A DNA stretch of 64,000 nucleotides from Caballeronia arationis. GTDB taxonomy: Bacteria; Pseudomonadota; Gammaproteobacteria; Burkholderiales; Burkholderiaceae. The stretch's first letter is position 1; the number at the start of each line of letters is the position of its first letter. A model generated the notes under the pieces. That model was not told where the DNA came from and made no database searches. It worked only from the letters and a program-made list of their open reading frames with translations. Position numbers and translations under genes: made by a program. Shown here piece by piece: positions 1-7,448 of this stretch. The DNA lies in NCBI RefSeq assembly GCF_001544975.2, contig NZ_FCOG02000002.1:62001-126000 (forward strand), in the 5' to 3' direction.

Positions 1-107
1 ACGATCAGCAGGACGAGCGCCGCGCCAAGCGCGCCCACGTGATTCGGCGCGGCGAGGACGCGCGGCACTTCGCGACGCAGCCGCCGGCGGGTAGCGAGCG
101 TCGTCAT
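1..107 (-). CDS. orbD: Siderophore ABC transporter permease (FecCD type), 5' end only
   Basis: Only the first 35 codons lie in the window, beginning with an ATG at 107. The start overlaps the stop of the upstream ATPase gene by 4 bases (ATGA), the usual sign of translational coupling. The visible peptide is basic and then turns hydrophobic (GALGAALVLLI), as in the cytoplasmic N-terminus and first membrane helix of FecCD-type permeases. Identity comes mainly from context: in Burkholderia ornibactin/malleobactin clusters the order sigma factor, MbtH protein, hydroxylase, ATPase, permease is standard. The sequence alone would not prove it. Confidence 0.6.
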   Translation of the reverse strand, partial: MTTLATRRRLRREVPRVLAAPNHVGALGAALVLLI

Positions 108-952
108 GCGGCGAGGTCTCCGTCCGATTGCTCCGCGCACAACGCTTCGGCCATCGCGGGCGCGCCATCGTAGGCCGGCACGCACATCGGCGCGCCCGTC
201 TGCGGATGTGCGATGCGGAGCATCGGCACGCCGAAGGTCTCCTGCAGATGCCGCGGATCGAGCATCGCGTCGGGCGAACCCTGCGCGACGATGCGCCCAG
301 CGCGCATCAGCACGATGTCGTCGCTGAAGGCCGCCGCCTGGTTCAGGTCGTGAAGCACCCAGACGATCGTCAGCCCGCGTTCGCGGTTCAGGCGCCGCAG
401 TTCGCGCAGGATGTCGAGTTGATGGTGGATATCGAGATAAGTCGTCGGTTCGTCGAGCAGCACGATCGGCGCCTGTTGCGCGAGCGCCATCGCGATCCAC
501 GCGCGTTGCCGCTCGCCGCCCGAGAGCGCCGCGACATCGCGCGACGCATCCGTCGCGAGGCCGCTTGCCTGGAGCGCTTCGTCGATGGCCGCGTGGTCCG
601 CACGCGTCAGGCCGCGCAGCCAGCCGCCATGTGCATAGCGCCCGTAGGCCACGAGTTCGCGCACGGTCAGGCCCGCCGGAATCTGGTTGAACTGCGCGAG
701 CATCGTGAGCGTGCGCGCGAGCGCGCGCCGTCGCAGGCTTCCGAGTGGCGCGCCGTTCACTTCGACCTGACCCGATCGCGCGGGCTGCAGTCCGGCGAGC
801 GTGCGCAACAGCGTGCTCTTGCCGCAGCCGTTCGGACCGCACAGCGCGGTGATGCGCCCGCCGGCGATCTGCAGGTCGAGCGAATCGAGCACGACATTGT
901 CGCGATAGCCGACCGTGAGCGCACGGGCGGCGAGTGCTGCACGAGCCGTCAT
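104..952 (-). CDS. orbC: Siderophore ABC transporter ATP-binding protein
   Basis: An ATPase of 282 residues that would power uptake of a ferric siderophore through a FecCD permease in the inner membrane. Walker A (GPNGCGKST) is at about residues 39-47, followed by the signature LSGGERQR, Walker B (VLLDEPTTYLD) and the switch histidine in WVLHDLNQAA. This is the pattern of the FecE/FhuC/FepC group. The frame stays open far upstream, but the ATG at 952 gives the right family N-terminus and overlaps the stop of the previous gene by 4 bases. It corresponds to OrbC of the ornibactin cluster by position. The substrate is inferred from the neighbours. Confidence 0.85.
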   Translation of the reverse strand: MTARAALAARALTVGYRDNVVLDSLDLQIAGGRITALCGPNGCGKSTLLRTLAGLQPARSGQVEVNGAPLGSLRRRALARTLTMLAQFNQIPAGLTVRELVAYGRYAHGGWLRGLTRADHAAIDEALQASGLATDASRDVAALSGGERQRAWIAMALAQQAPIVLLDEPTTYLDIHHQLDILRELRRLNRERGLTIVWVLHDLNQAAAFSDDIVLMRAGRIVAQGSPDAMLDPRHLQETFGVPMLRIAHPQTGAPMCVPAYDGAPAMAEALCAEQSDGDLAA

Positions 953-1971
953 CGTTGCGCCGTCCCGTCGCGCTCCGGCGGCTCCCGATAACTGCGCGCC
1001 ATCGCGACGACGACCTTGCGCGGACCTTCGAACGGATCGCGCGCGTGCGCGGCGAGCATGTTGTCGAGCGTCAGCACGTCGCCGGTGAGCCACGGAAAAA
1101 CGACGCGCTGCTGATCCAGCACGCCGCGGATTTCGGCGAGCGCACCGGCTTCGAGCGGCGCGCCGTCGCCGTAGTACACGTTGCGCGGCACGTTCTCCAG
1201 ACCGACCGCATCGACGAGCGCTTCCTGCATGTCTTCGTCGAGCGCGGACAGGTGAAAGAGATTCGCCTGGTTGAACCACACCATGTCGCCCGTGCGCGGA
1301 TGGTGCGCCACCGCCTGGCAACGCTCCTCGGTGCGCAGCAGCAACTCGCCGTCATCGCTTTCGCGCCAGGAACACGCGATACCGCGCGCCGCGCAGATGC
1401 GCTCGACTTCACGCGGATCGTCCGAGCCGAACGCCTGCTCCCACGGCAGGTCGAGGCCCTGCCCGAAGTTGCGCACGTAGCGCAGTTCGCGCTTCGCGAA
1501 GCGCGCGACGAGCGCGGGATCGAGCGCGCGATAAATCGCGCGGCTGTCTGCGATCGGCGTCGCGCCGCCCGAACGGGCGGCCAGCGCGCAATGGAACCAG
1601 ATGCGCATCGGCCATTCGCGCGTGTACGACTGCTCGTTGTGCAGCGGAATCGAGCGGTGCGGCGGATATTCGGTCGACGTGTAGACGGCGCCCTCGACCT
1701 GGCTGCGCGGCGTCGACGCGAATTCGTAGCCGATCAGCGGATCGCCGAACGCGGCGGCAAAGCGCTGGAAGACCTCGATCGACTCGACGCGAAAGCCGGT
1801 GAACAGCACGCCGCCGGCGCGCTCGAGCGTATCGCCGACGATCGCCCTCAGGAGCGGCGCCGCTTCGGCAAGCGACAGGTCCGCGCCCGCGCGCGGCGCG
1901 ACGACGGTCGGCAGGCCAGGCTCGATGCGGAGCTCGGCGAGCGCTGGCGCCGCGGCGGAAAGTTGGGTCAT
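949..1971 (-). CDS. orbG: TauD/TfdA-family Fe(II)/2-oxoglutarate dioxygenase (SyrP-like hydroxylase of siderophore synthesis)
   Basis: A 340-residue member of the TauD/TfdA superfamily. Iron-ligand motifs are visible: HNE in IPLHNEQSY as the H-x-D/E pair and a distal HARDPFEGPR near the C-terminus with the arginine that binds 2-oxoglutarate. Enzymes of this type hydroxylate amino acids, typically aspartate, for peptide siderophores. In ornibactin and malleobactin clusters this position is held by OrbG/MbaG, proposed to make beta-hydroxyaspartate. It is translationally coupled to the ATPase gene downstream (ATGA overlap). Family call is firm; the exact substrate is inferred. Confidence 0.8.
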   Translation of the reverse strand: MTQLSAAAPALAELRIEPGLPTVVAPRAGADLSLAEAAPLLRAIVGDTLERAGGVLFTGFRVESIEVFQRFAAAFGDPLIGYEFASTPRSQVEGAVYTSTEYPPHRSIPLHNEQSYTREWPMRIWFHCALAARSGGATPIADSRAIYRALDPALVARFAKRELRYVRNFGQGLDLPWEQAFGSDDPREVERICAARGIACSWRESDDGELLLRTEERCQAVAHHPRTGDMVWFNQANLFHLSALDEDMQEALVDAVGLENVPRNVYYGDGAPLEAGALAEIRGVLDQQRVVFPWLTGDVLTLDNMLAAHARDPFEGPRKVVVAMARSYREPPERDGTAQR

Positions 1972-2028
1972 GCGAAGTCCTCGTGCGGAATCGTTTGCGC
2001 GACGCGTCGGCTTTTCGGGCCGGAATCG

Positions 2029-2289
2029 TCAGGACGCGCGGGGTTTGCGCGCTGCGTCGTCCATGTGGCGGCGCAGGCTCGCGGGACGCATGTCGGTCCA
2101 GGCGGTTTCGATGTACGCGAGACAATCGGCCTTCGGACCGCGCATGCCCGCTTCGCGCCAGCCCGCGGGCACGGCACGGAAAGTCGGCCAGATCGAGTAC
2201 TGTTCTTCGTCGTTCATGACGACGGTGTAGACGAGATCGTCCCCTTCGTTTGCGGCGACTGCGGTTGCGGATGGCTGGGCCTGAGTCAT
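2029..2289 (-). CDS. orbH: MbtH-like protein, NRPS adenylation-domain partner
   Basis: A small 86-residue protein with the complete MbtH signature: [10 protein letters not shown], then GW, then [10 protein letters not shown], then WTDMRP. MbtH proteins bind adenylation domains of non-ribosomal peptide synthetases and are needed for their folding or activity. The residues before NDEEQ form an extra N-terminal stretch of about 25 residues, as in Burkholderia homologues. It is the first structural gene after orbS and lies about 100 bases downstream of a promoter matching the OrbS consensus, so it should be the head of the siderophore operon. Confidence 0.92.
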   Translation of the reverse strand: MTQAQPSATAVAANEGDDLVYTVVMNDEEQYSIWPTFRAVPAGWREAGMRGPKADCLAYIETAWTDMRPASLRRHMDDAARKPRAS

Positions 2290-2390
2290 GATCGGTGGCT
2301 CTGTCGGAGTGAATTCAATGGGAAAGGCTGCGGAATGGCTGCGAAGGACCCGTTGCTGGCGGGACGTTGAAACGCCGCCTTCATCGAATA

Positions 2391-2415
2391 GACGTTTGGC
2401 GCGCGCGCTTTTTTA
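2391..2415 (-). promoter_or_regulatory. OrbS-type ECF promoter for the siderophore operon
   Basis: On the minus strand TAAA (2415-2412) is followed by exactly 17 bases and then CGTC (2394-2391). This is the -35/-10 layout described for promoters read by the ECF sigma factor OrbS of Burkholderia. The element lies between orbS and orbH, 102 bases upstream of the orbH start, and its TAAA overlaps the TAA stop codon of orbS. Not tested; the spacing and both boxes were read directly. Confidence 0.65.
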
Positions 2416-3081
2416 CCGGCGACGGGCGCGGCCGCCGAGAAACGCCGGGCAGGCAAGGTTGCGGTCGCAGGCGTCGAGGCAGTCGGCGCAGTGTTTCTGC
2501 GCGTCGCGGACCATGAAGTGAACGAGCGTCTGCGAGACGTTCAGCGCGCGCGCCGTGCTTTGCAGCGTTTCCTCGGAAAGCCGCACCATCTCGAACGCGG
2601 TCCGGCTCCGCGCCGGCAACTGCGCGAGCGCGTCGCAGACGTGGCGCAGCGTATCGCGCGCCTGCACTTTCGCCTCGGGCGTCAGTTCCTGCGACGGCAC
2701 GTCGAGGCCGTCTTCCTCGTCGGCGTGATAGATGTTTTCGAGGCTCTGCCGGCGACAGGCGTCGATCGACGCGTTGCGCACCATGCGCGCGATATAGCCC
2801 ATCGGCTGGCGCACCGCATCATGCTCGGAGAAATCGATGAGCTGAACGAAGACGTCATGAACCACATCCTCCGCCCGGCTCGCACAACCGACAAAACCGC
2901 GCGCCACGTTCACGAGCATCTGCCGGTTCGCAATGGCGACCTCGAGCAGGGACTGCTGGGCTTTCGGCGTTGCCTTGTCTGGTGCCGGACGCCAGTACTT
3001 CTGCCGCGCGGTGACGAGCGGTGGTCGCGGTGAAATTGCAGGACGTTTCGAAGGTGCCAGCGGGGCGCGCATCTGAGACAT
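2413..3081 (-). CDS. orbS: ECF sigma factor controlling siderophore genes
   Basis: A sigma-70-family protein of about 222 residues. Region 2 is visible around DVVHDVFVQLIDF and GYIARMVRNASIDACRRQ; region 4 follows as LPARSRTAFEMVRLSEETLQ with a helix-turn-helix. The C-terminus has a cysteine-rich tail (HCADCLDACDRNLAC) typical of OrbS/MbaS. The frame stays open to 3219, but ATG 3081 has a GGAG 8 bases upstream and leaves the Fur-box-like site outside the gene, so I prefer it; ATG 3072 is an alternative. It would direct RNA polymerase to the siderophore operon. Expression is probably iron-repressed through Fur. Confidence 0.88.
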   Translation of the reverse strand: MSQMRAPLAPSKRPAISPRPPLVTARQKYWRPAPDKATPKAQQSLLEVAIANRQMLVNVARGFVGCASRAEDVVHDVFVQLIDFSEHDAVRQPMGYIARMVRNASIDACRRQSLENIYHADEEDGLDVPSQELTPEAKVQARDTLRHVCDALAQLPARSRTAFEMVRLSEETLQSTARALNVSQTLVHFMVRDAQKHCADCLDACDRNLACPAFLGGRARRR

Positions 3082-3120
3082 GAAGTTGCTCCACAGTCGT
3101 AGGACAATCCGCAACTTAAC

Positions 3121-3139
3121 GTAAACGCGAATCATTCTC
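3121..3139. promoter_or_regulatory. Fur-box-like site upstream of orbS
   Basis: The 19 bases GTAAACGCGAATCATTCTC match the right half of the Fur consensus well (AATCATTxTC) and the left half weakly. It sits about 40 bases upstream of the orbS start, where iron repression of orbS by Fur is established in Burkholderia cenocepacia. Confidence 0.6.
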
Positions 3140-3271
3140 AACTTCTGCGCGATGCGCACTCGTTCGGACGCGCCTGCCTCTTTTGGTCTCGCACTTGCTG
3201 GTATTGAGAAAGCGCGCAATTCGGCCCGCCCGGCTCGTACAGGCGACCGGCGAGCCGAATCGACTTGGCTT

Positions 3272-4237
3272 TTAACCGAGCGCCATCATCGGATCGGGCA
3301 ATTTGCGCTGCATGATCGGCGCGAGCGCGGCGCCGATGGGATTTGCCTGCCGCTCGTCGACGAGATCCGCCAGCAGTTTCGCGAAGCGCGGCTCTTCGAT
3401 GCCCGACACGATGTATTGCCAGCGATAGGCGTCGAGCATGCAGCCATCGATCGCTTCGCGTTCAGTCGGCGTGAACGCGCGGTCGCACTGGGCGCGGAAA
3501 TACGCGGCGTCGGCTTGCGCCTGCTCCTGCAACATGCCGTCGATGCCCGCCAGCGCGATGAGATCGTCGACCGCCGCGTCGCGCGCGGCGTAGTCGAGCC
3601 GCGCATCTTCGCGCAGCAGTTCCAGTTCATCGATGATCGCGTGCTGCGATTCCTCTTTCCAGTGGAACAGGAATACGTCCTTGAAGAGCGGAGAGAGCGC
3701 CTCGTCGGCCTCCATGCTCTGCCGGTAATGCACCTGCGTGAAGATCTCGATGTGACACGTTAGCGCGAGAATCGCCCACGTCGATTTGCCGAGCACGAAG
3801 CGCGCGACATCGTCCGCGTCGGGAAGAAAGCGATATCCGTCCGCCATGCTTTCGGCTGCGAGCAGTTCGACGCGGCGAAACAGTTCCAGATGCTTGAGCT
3901 CCTCGTCCGTGAAGCGCACGACGGCCTCGAGCGCGATCTGGTCGCCGAGCGCGTGGTCGCCGCCGACTTCGAGCATCTTCGCGCCGATAAAACGTTCGCA
4001 CAGCCGGAACATGTTGGCGTACGTGCGGCCCTGGATCTGCGACATCAGCGTGCGCGCGGCAGAATCAAGAAAGGGGAGCCGATCGACCTGCGACAGTCCG
4101 TCCGGGAGAAACTTGTGAGCGAAATCGAAGCGGCGCGCGCGAATGACGTCGCGGTCGATATCCCAGCGAATACGCTTCGACACCGCGATGCATGTGGCAT
4201 AGCGTTGAGTTTGCGTTTCGTGTTGAACGGCTTGCAT
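3272..4237 (-). CDS. Ferritin-like diiron protein, function unknown
   Basis: A 321-residue helical protein. It has the ligand pattern of a four-helix-bundle diiron protein: E81 in LCERF, ExxH in EELKH (E113, H116), E164 in CHIEIF, and ExxH in EESQH (E196, H199). Proteins with this arrangement include ribonucleotide-reductase-like oxidases and AurF-like N-oxygenases; I cannot tell which it resembles most. No signal peptide is seen, so it should be cytoplasmic. It is transcribed toward orbS and its end is about 190 bases from the orbS start. A link to iron or siderophore metabolism is possible but not shown. Confidence 0.7.
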   Translation of the reverse strand: MQAVQHETQTQRYATCIAVSKRIRWDIDRDVIRARRFDFAHKFLPDGLSQVDRLPFLDSAARTLMSQIQGRTYANMFRLCERFIGAKMLEVGGDHALGDQIALEAVVRFTDEELKHLELFRRVELLAAESMADGYRFLPDADDVARFVLGKSTWAILALTCHIEIFTQVHYRQSMEADEALSPLFKDVFLFHWKEESQHAIIDELELLREDARLDYAARDAAVDDLIALAGIDGMLQEQAQADAAYFRAQCDRAFTPTEREAIDGCMLDAYRWQYIVSGIEEPRFAKLLADLVDERQANPIGAALAPIMQRKLPDPMMALG

Positions 4238-4471
4238 GTCAGGCTCCTGTGATCTTTGCTGCGATTGAAGAAGGGGTTGAGATGCGTGAATCGCATCGAT
4301 CGAACGGGAGCAAGAGCACGTAAATCACCGCGACCGTTCAGGAACAAATTGTCCGGACGAAGCGACGGGCATGAGGCGAGAGTCCCGGAAGATCCGGGAT
4401 CGGCTCGGAAAGGCGGGAGAAAGCAGGACGAGGGTCCGATGGGGATTGTTACGCGCCCCGTGGACGCTCGC

Positions 4472-5557
4472 TCAACCCGACGACGCGTCGAAGCCCGCCT
4501 TGCGGGCCAGGAGGATGGCCTGCGCGCGATTTTCCACTTCGAGCTTCGCGAAGATGCTCGTGATGTGATTGCGCACGGTTTTCTCGCTGAGGCCGAGACG
4601 GGCGGCAATCTGCGCGTTGTCGCGCCCGCCGGCGATCAGCTCGACGATGTCGCGCTCGCGGCGCGTGAGCATCGCGAAAGCGGGATCGGCCGGGGATGCC
4701 GCAGGCAGGAAAGCACGGAACTCCTCTTGCCAGCGCTGCCAGGCGGGCTCGTCCTCGAGCAGCAGATGGTTTTCGCTATCGAGCGGAACAAAGCGCGCGC
4801 CCGGAATCATGCCCGCGATCAGCCGGCTCTCCTCGAATGGCACGCGCGCGTCGGCGCTCGCGTGAAGCACGAGCGTCGGGCAGCGAACCTGTGGCAACAA
4901 ATCGACGACGTCAATCTCATTGAATACGCGCATGATGCGCGCCGCGTTGTGCGGCGACGTCGACATGCGCTCGAGTTCGTTGAACCACCGATGCTGCTCG
5001 GCCGTGCCGCCGGGGATGAACTGCGTCGTGAAAAACTGCCGGAACGCGGGGTTCGTCTGGCCCCAGCCAAGTTCGGCGAGTTTGACCAGCGTTTCTGCTT
5101 CCTCGACTGCGTGCTGCGTCGCCTGGCGCCTGAGTCGGCCGCGCGCGTAACCGCCGTACAGGATCAGGTGCGTCACGCGTTCCGGATGCGCAATCGCGTA
5201 AGCAATCGAAATCGACGCGCCCTGGGAAATGCCGAGCAACGCAAAGCGTTCGATGCCGCTCGCATCGACTACCGCTTCCAGATCGCTCAGCCAGGCGCGA
5301 AAGGAGATGTCGTCGACTTCGCGGTCGGATAGTCCGCAGCCGCGCTGGTCGTAGCGCACGAGCCTGTGCTGCCGGCACAGTTCCGCGACGAGATGGCTCC
5401 AGACGGGGCTCTGCAAATCGAAGTCGAGGTGACTCAGCCAGTTTGCGGCCTTGATGATCGGCGGACCGCACCCGCAGTTCGCGTAGGCGATACGCACGTT
5501 ATCCGCGCCGGTGCAGAGTCGGATGTGCTGCGTGAGCGGCGCGGCGGGCGCGGGCAT
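4472..5557 (-). CDS. Alpha/beta-hydrolase fused to a LuxR-type DNA-binding domain
   Basis: A 361-residue two-domain protein. Residues from about 15 to 280 are an alpha/beta hydrolase with the nucleophile elbow GISQGAS (S111), an aspartate in ASADARVPFEE, and a histidine in LDSENHLLLED. The last 65 residues are a GerE/LuxR helix-turn-helix (LTRRERDIVELIAGG to EKTVRNHITSIFAKLEV). A hydrolase-like domain could sense or cleave a small ligand and gate DNA binding. No adjacent target is obvious: upstream lies non-coding DNA that leads to parA. It may control its own promoter or distant genes. Confidence 0.85.
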   Translation of the reverse strand: MPAPAAPLTQHIRLCTGADNVRIAYANCGCGPPIIKAANWLSHLDFDLQSPVWSHLVAELCRQHRLVRYDQRGCGLSDREVDDISFRAWLSDLEAVVDASGIERFALLGISQGASISIAYAIAHPERVTHLILYGGYARGRLRRQATQHAVEEAETLVKLAELGWGQTNPAFRQFFTTQFIPGGTAEQHRWFNELERMSTSPHNAARIMRVFNEIDVVDLLPQVRCPTLVLHASADARVPFEESRLIAGMIPGARFVPLDSENHLLLEDEPAWQRWQEEFRAFLPAASPADPAFAMLTRRERDIVELIAGGRDNAQIAARLGLSEKTVRNHITSIFAKLEVENRAQAILLARKAGFDASSG

Positions 5558-6269
5558 GGGTTTCGGAGGTCGGGTCGCGATGGGTTGGGCGAGATGCTTT
5601 CGAATAGATTAGCAACCGAAGCGACGGCGGTCGAGACGCTTGGCGTTCTTTTAATGCGAACGCGTTTCGGCAGGTGATGTAACGAAAATCACAAATACCG
5701 TGTCGATTGAGACGATCTGGGATGATGTTCCGAGAATTGGCAAATTTGCGTCTAGACCGAAGCTTCAAATCGAGCTGGTCGACGTACGTTCGTGAAACAT
5801 GCTTAGGAAGTTCACGTAACAGTTTGATTTTTAACGACTCTATAGAATAACCGAAAAATGCCTGTTGTTTCACGGGCGTCGCGAAGACTCTTGGCGCCGC
5901 GTGCGTCTGTCGTTTTCTCCAGCGTAGGAGGGATTTGCGAGCGTCGCGGCAAGATACCTGACCTCAGGTGCCGACGAGGTATCCGGACACGTGACGACTA
6001 CTCCACCTGAGTTGTCCATGACGGCACGAATCGCAGTCGACGACCGAATCTAGCGCTCACGCGTCCCCGCAATCCCACGGCAAACCTCGCGTTTACCGGA
6101 CGCGAACCGCAAAACGCCGCCGAAGCCGCTCAATTGGCCCGCGCCGCCACAACACTTCAGAGTTTACTTGAGGTTTACCAGTTCGACGTTTATTCTTCGG
6201 TTTGCAGCATCTTCCACACAAACCGAAGAATTTTTTGCTTACCCAGGCCCGCCAGTGACTGCGAATTCC
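5558..6269. other. Non-coding region upstream of parA, probable part of the replicon origin region
   Basis: About 700 bases with no credible gene and lower GC than the flanks. It contains several short palindromes: GCAAATTTGC (5740-5749), GTCTAGAC (5750-5757), ACCTGA-CC-TCAGGT (5956-5969) nested in GATACCT...AGGTATC (5953-5983), and the hairpin listed separately. It also has two half-sites of the chromosomal parS consensus in opposite orientation, CGTGAAACA (5791-5799) and TGTTTCACG (5866-5874), but no complete parS. Divergent promoters for the hydrolase-LuxR gene and parA must lie here. Origin function is inferred from position next to parAB-rep. Confidence 0.5.
6192..6236 (+). promoter_or_regulatory. 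Perfect 13-bp inverted repeat with a T-run just before parA
   Basis: Arms ATTCTTCGGTTTG (6192-6204) and CAAACCGAAGAAT (6219-6231) are exact complements with a 14-base loop, and the right arm runs into TTTTTT (6231-6236). In the parA direction this is an intrinsic terminator or attenuator shape. It could also be an operator for the ParA N-terminal domain. It is about 34 bases upstream of the likely parA start. Confidence 0.6.
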
Positions 6270-7448
6270 ATGTTAAGCGCTCGGCTTCCCGAAGTCGACC
6301 AATCCGTTTCGATAGAAACGCTCTTGGGAGTGGCTGCCCAAGCCACTGATATCCTTAACCAGATTCGCGATGCGATGCTGGAGCCGTATCCGCGAAAGAG
6401 TGCGCCCACTTACACCAGTTCGCAGGTCGCATCGCTTTGCGGCCTGGACAAGCAACGCTTTCAGTATCTCACCACCAAGGGCGAACTGCCGCCGGGAACG
6501 TCGAAGGGCGCCGGACGCAGCAAGGAATTCACGCTGGCGGAAACGCTGACGTGGGTTCACGCGACGTCCGAACGGTCGAGACGACCCGAGGGTAAACGCG
6601 GACGTATCGTGACGGTCGCCAACTTCAAGGGCGGCGTGGCGAAGACGACGACTGCGGTGTCGGCCGCACAGGCTCTAACGCTACTTGGCCGCCGGGTGCT
6701 CGTGATCGACTGCGATCCGCAGGGCACGACTACGCAGTTGTGCGGCTGGGCTCCGGACGCCGAGATTTCCGATGACCAGACGCTGCTTCCGCTCATCTAT
6801 GGCGATCAGACTACATTGCATTACGCGGTGCAGGAGACGTACTGGCACAACCTCGATCTGATTCCGGCGTCCTCGTCCTTGTTCGACGCGGAGTTCGAGA
6901 TCCCTGCGAAGGTTCTCAACGACAGCACCTTCGAGTTCTGGGAAATCGTGCGCAAGGGATTGATGCCGCTTGCGGCGGAGTACGACGTCATCGTCATCGA
7001 TACGCCGCCTGCGCTCAGCTACCTCACCATCAACGCGCTGCTCGCCTCCGACGCGATCCTGCTCCCCTGCCCGCCCGAGGCACTCGACTTCGCCAGCTCC
7101 ACGCAGTTCTGGCACCTGTTCGCCGACATCGCCAAGAAACTCCCCGGCGTGCTGGAGCAAAAGCGCTTCGACTTCGTCAACGTCATCATGACGAAGGCTA
7201 AGTCGGACGATGTCTCGCGCGTCGTTCGCGGGTGGCTGCAGAAGGCGTACGGGGATCGCGTGCTGCCTTTCGAGATCCCTGAGTCGACGGTTCCGAAGGG
7301 CGCGTCAGCACAACTTTCCACGGTGTACGACCTTTCGAAGCCGGATGGAAGCACGGCGGCGTACAACCGCTTCAAGGAGCCGCTGGATCGACTGGCGGAG
7401 CACCTGGACGCTCAGTTCGTCCGCTCGTGGAATCAATCGGAGGATTAA
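6270..7448 (+). CDS. parA: ParA-type partition ATPase with N-terminal DNA-binding domain
   Basis: A type Ia ParA that segregates the replicon with ParB. From the ATG at 6270 it has 392 residues. The first 100 carry a helix-turn-helix-like segment (TSSQVASLCGLDKQRFQYLTT) typical of plasmid and chromid ParA proteins that autorepress. The deviant Walker A KGGVAKTT is at residues 120-127, followed by the Walker A' VLVIDCDPQG and Walker B YDVIVIDTPPAL. The start is uncertain: GTG 6255 is also possible and no strong ribosome site is visible. The stop codon directly abuts the parB start. The large size separates it from the chromosome 1 ParA/Soj. Confidence 0.9.
   Translation: MLSARLPEVDQSVSIETLLGVAAQATDILNQIRDAMLEPYPRKSAPTYTSSQVASLCGLDKQRFQYLTTKGELPPGTSKGAGRSKEFTLAETLTWVHATSERSRRPEGKRGRIVTVANFKGGVAKTTTAVSAAQALTLLGRRVLVIDCDPQGTTTQLCGWAPDAEISDDQTLLPLIYGDQTTLHYAVQETYWHNLDLIPASSSLFDAEFEIPAKVLNDSTFEFWEIVRKGLMPLAAEYDVIVIDTPPALSYLTINALLASDAILLPCPPEALDFASSTQFWHLFADIAKKLPGVLEQKRFDFVNVIMTKAKSDDVSRVVRGWLQKAYGDRVLPFEIPESTVPKGASAQLSTVYDLSKPDGSTAAYNRFKEPLDRLAEHLDAQFVRSWNQSED

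Noticed and set aside
934..2370. Long plus-strand frame over the siderophore genes
   Set aside because: Low-complexity Arg/Ala-rich translation opposite three recognised genes.
4383..4399. TCCCGGA/TCCGGGA hairpin as terminator
   Set aside because: Seven-bp stem without a T-run; too weak to claim.
5985..5998. CACGTG core resembling another Burkholderia parS class
   Set aside because: The right flank fits but the left does not; not a palindrome beyond the core.
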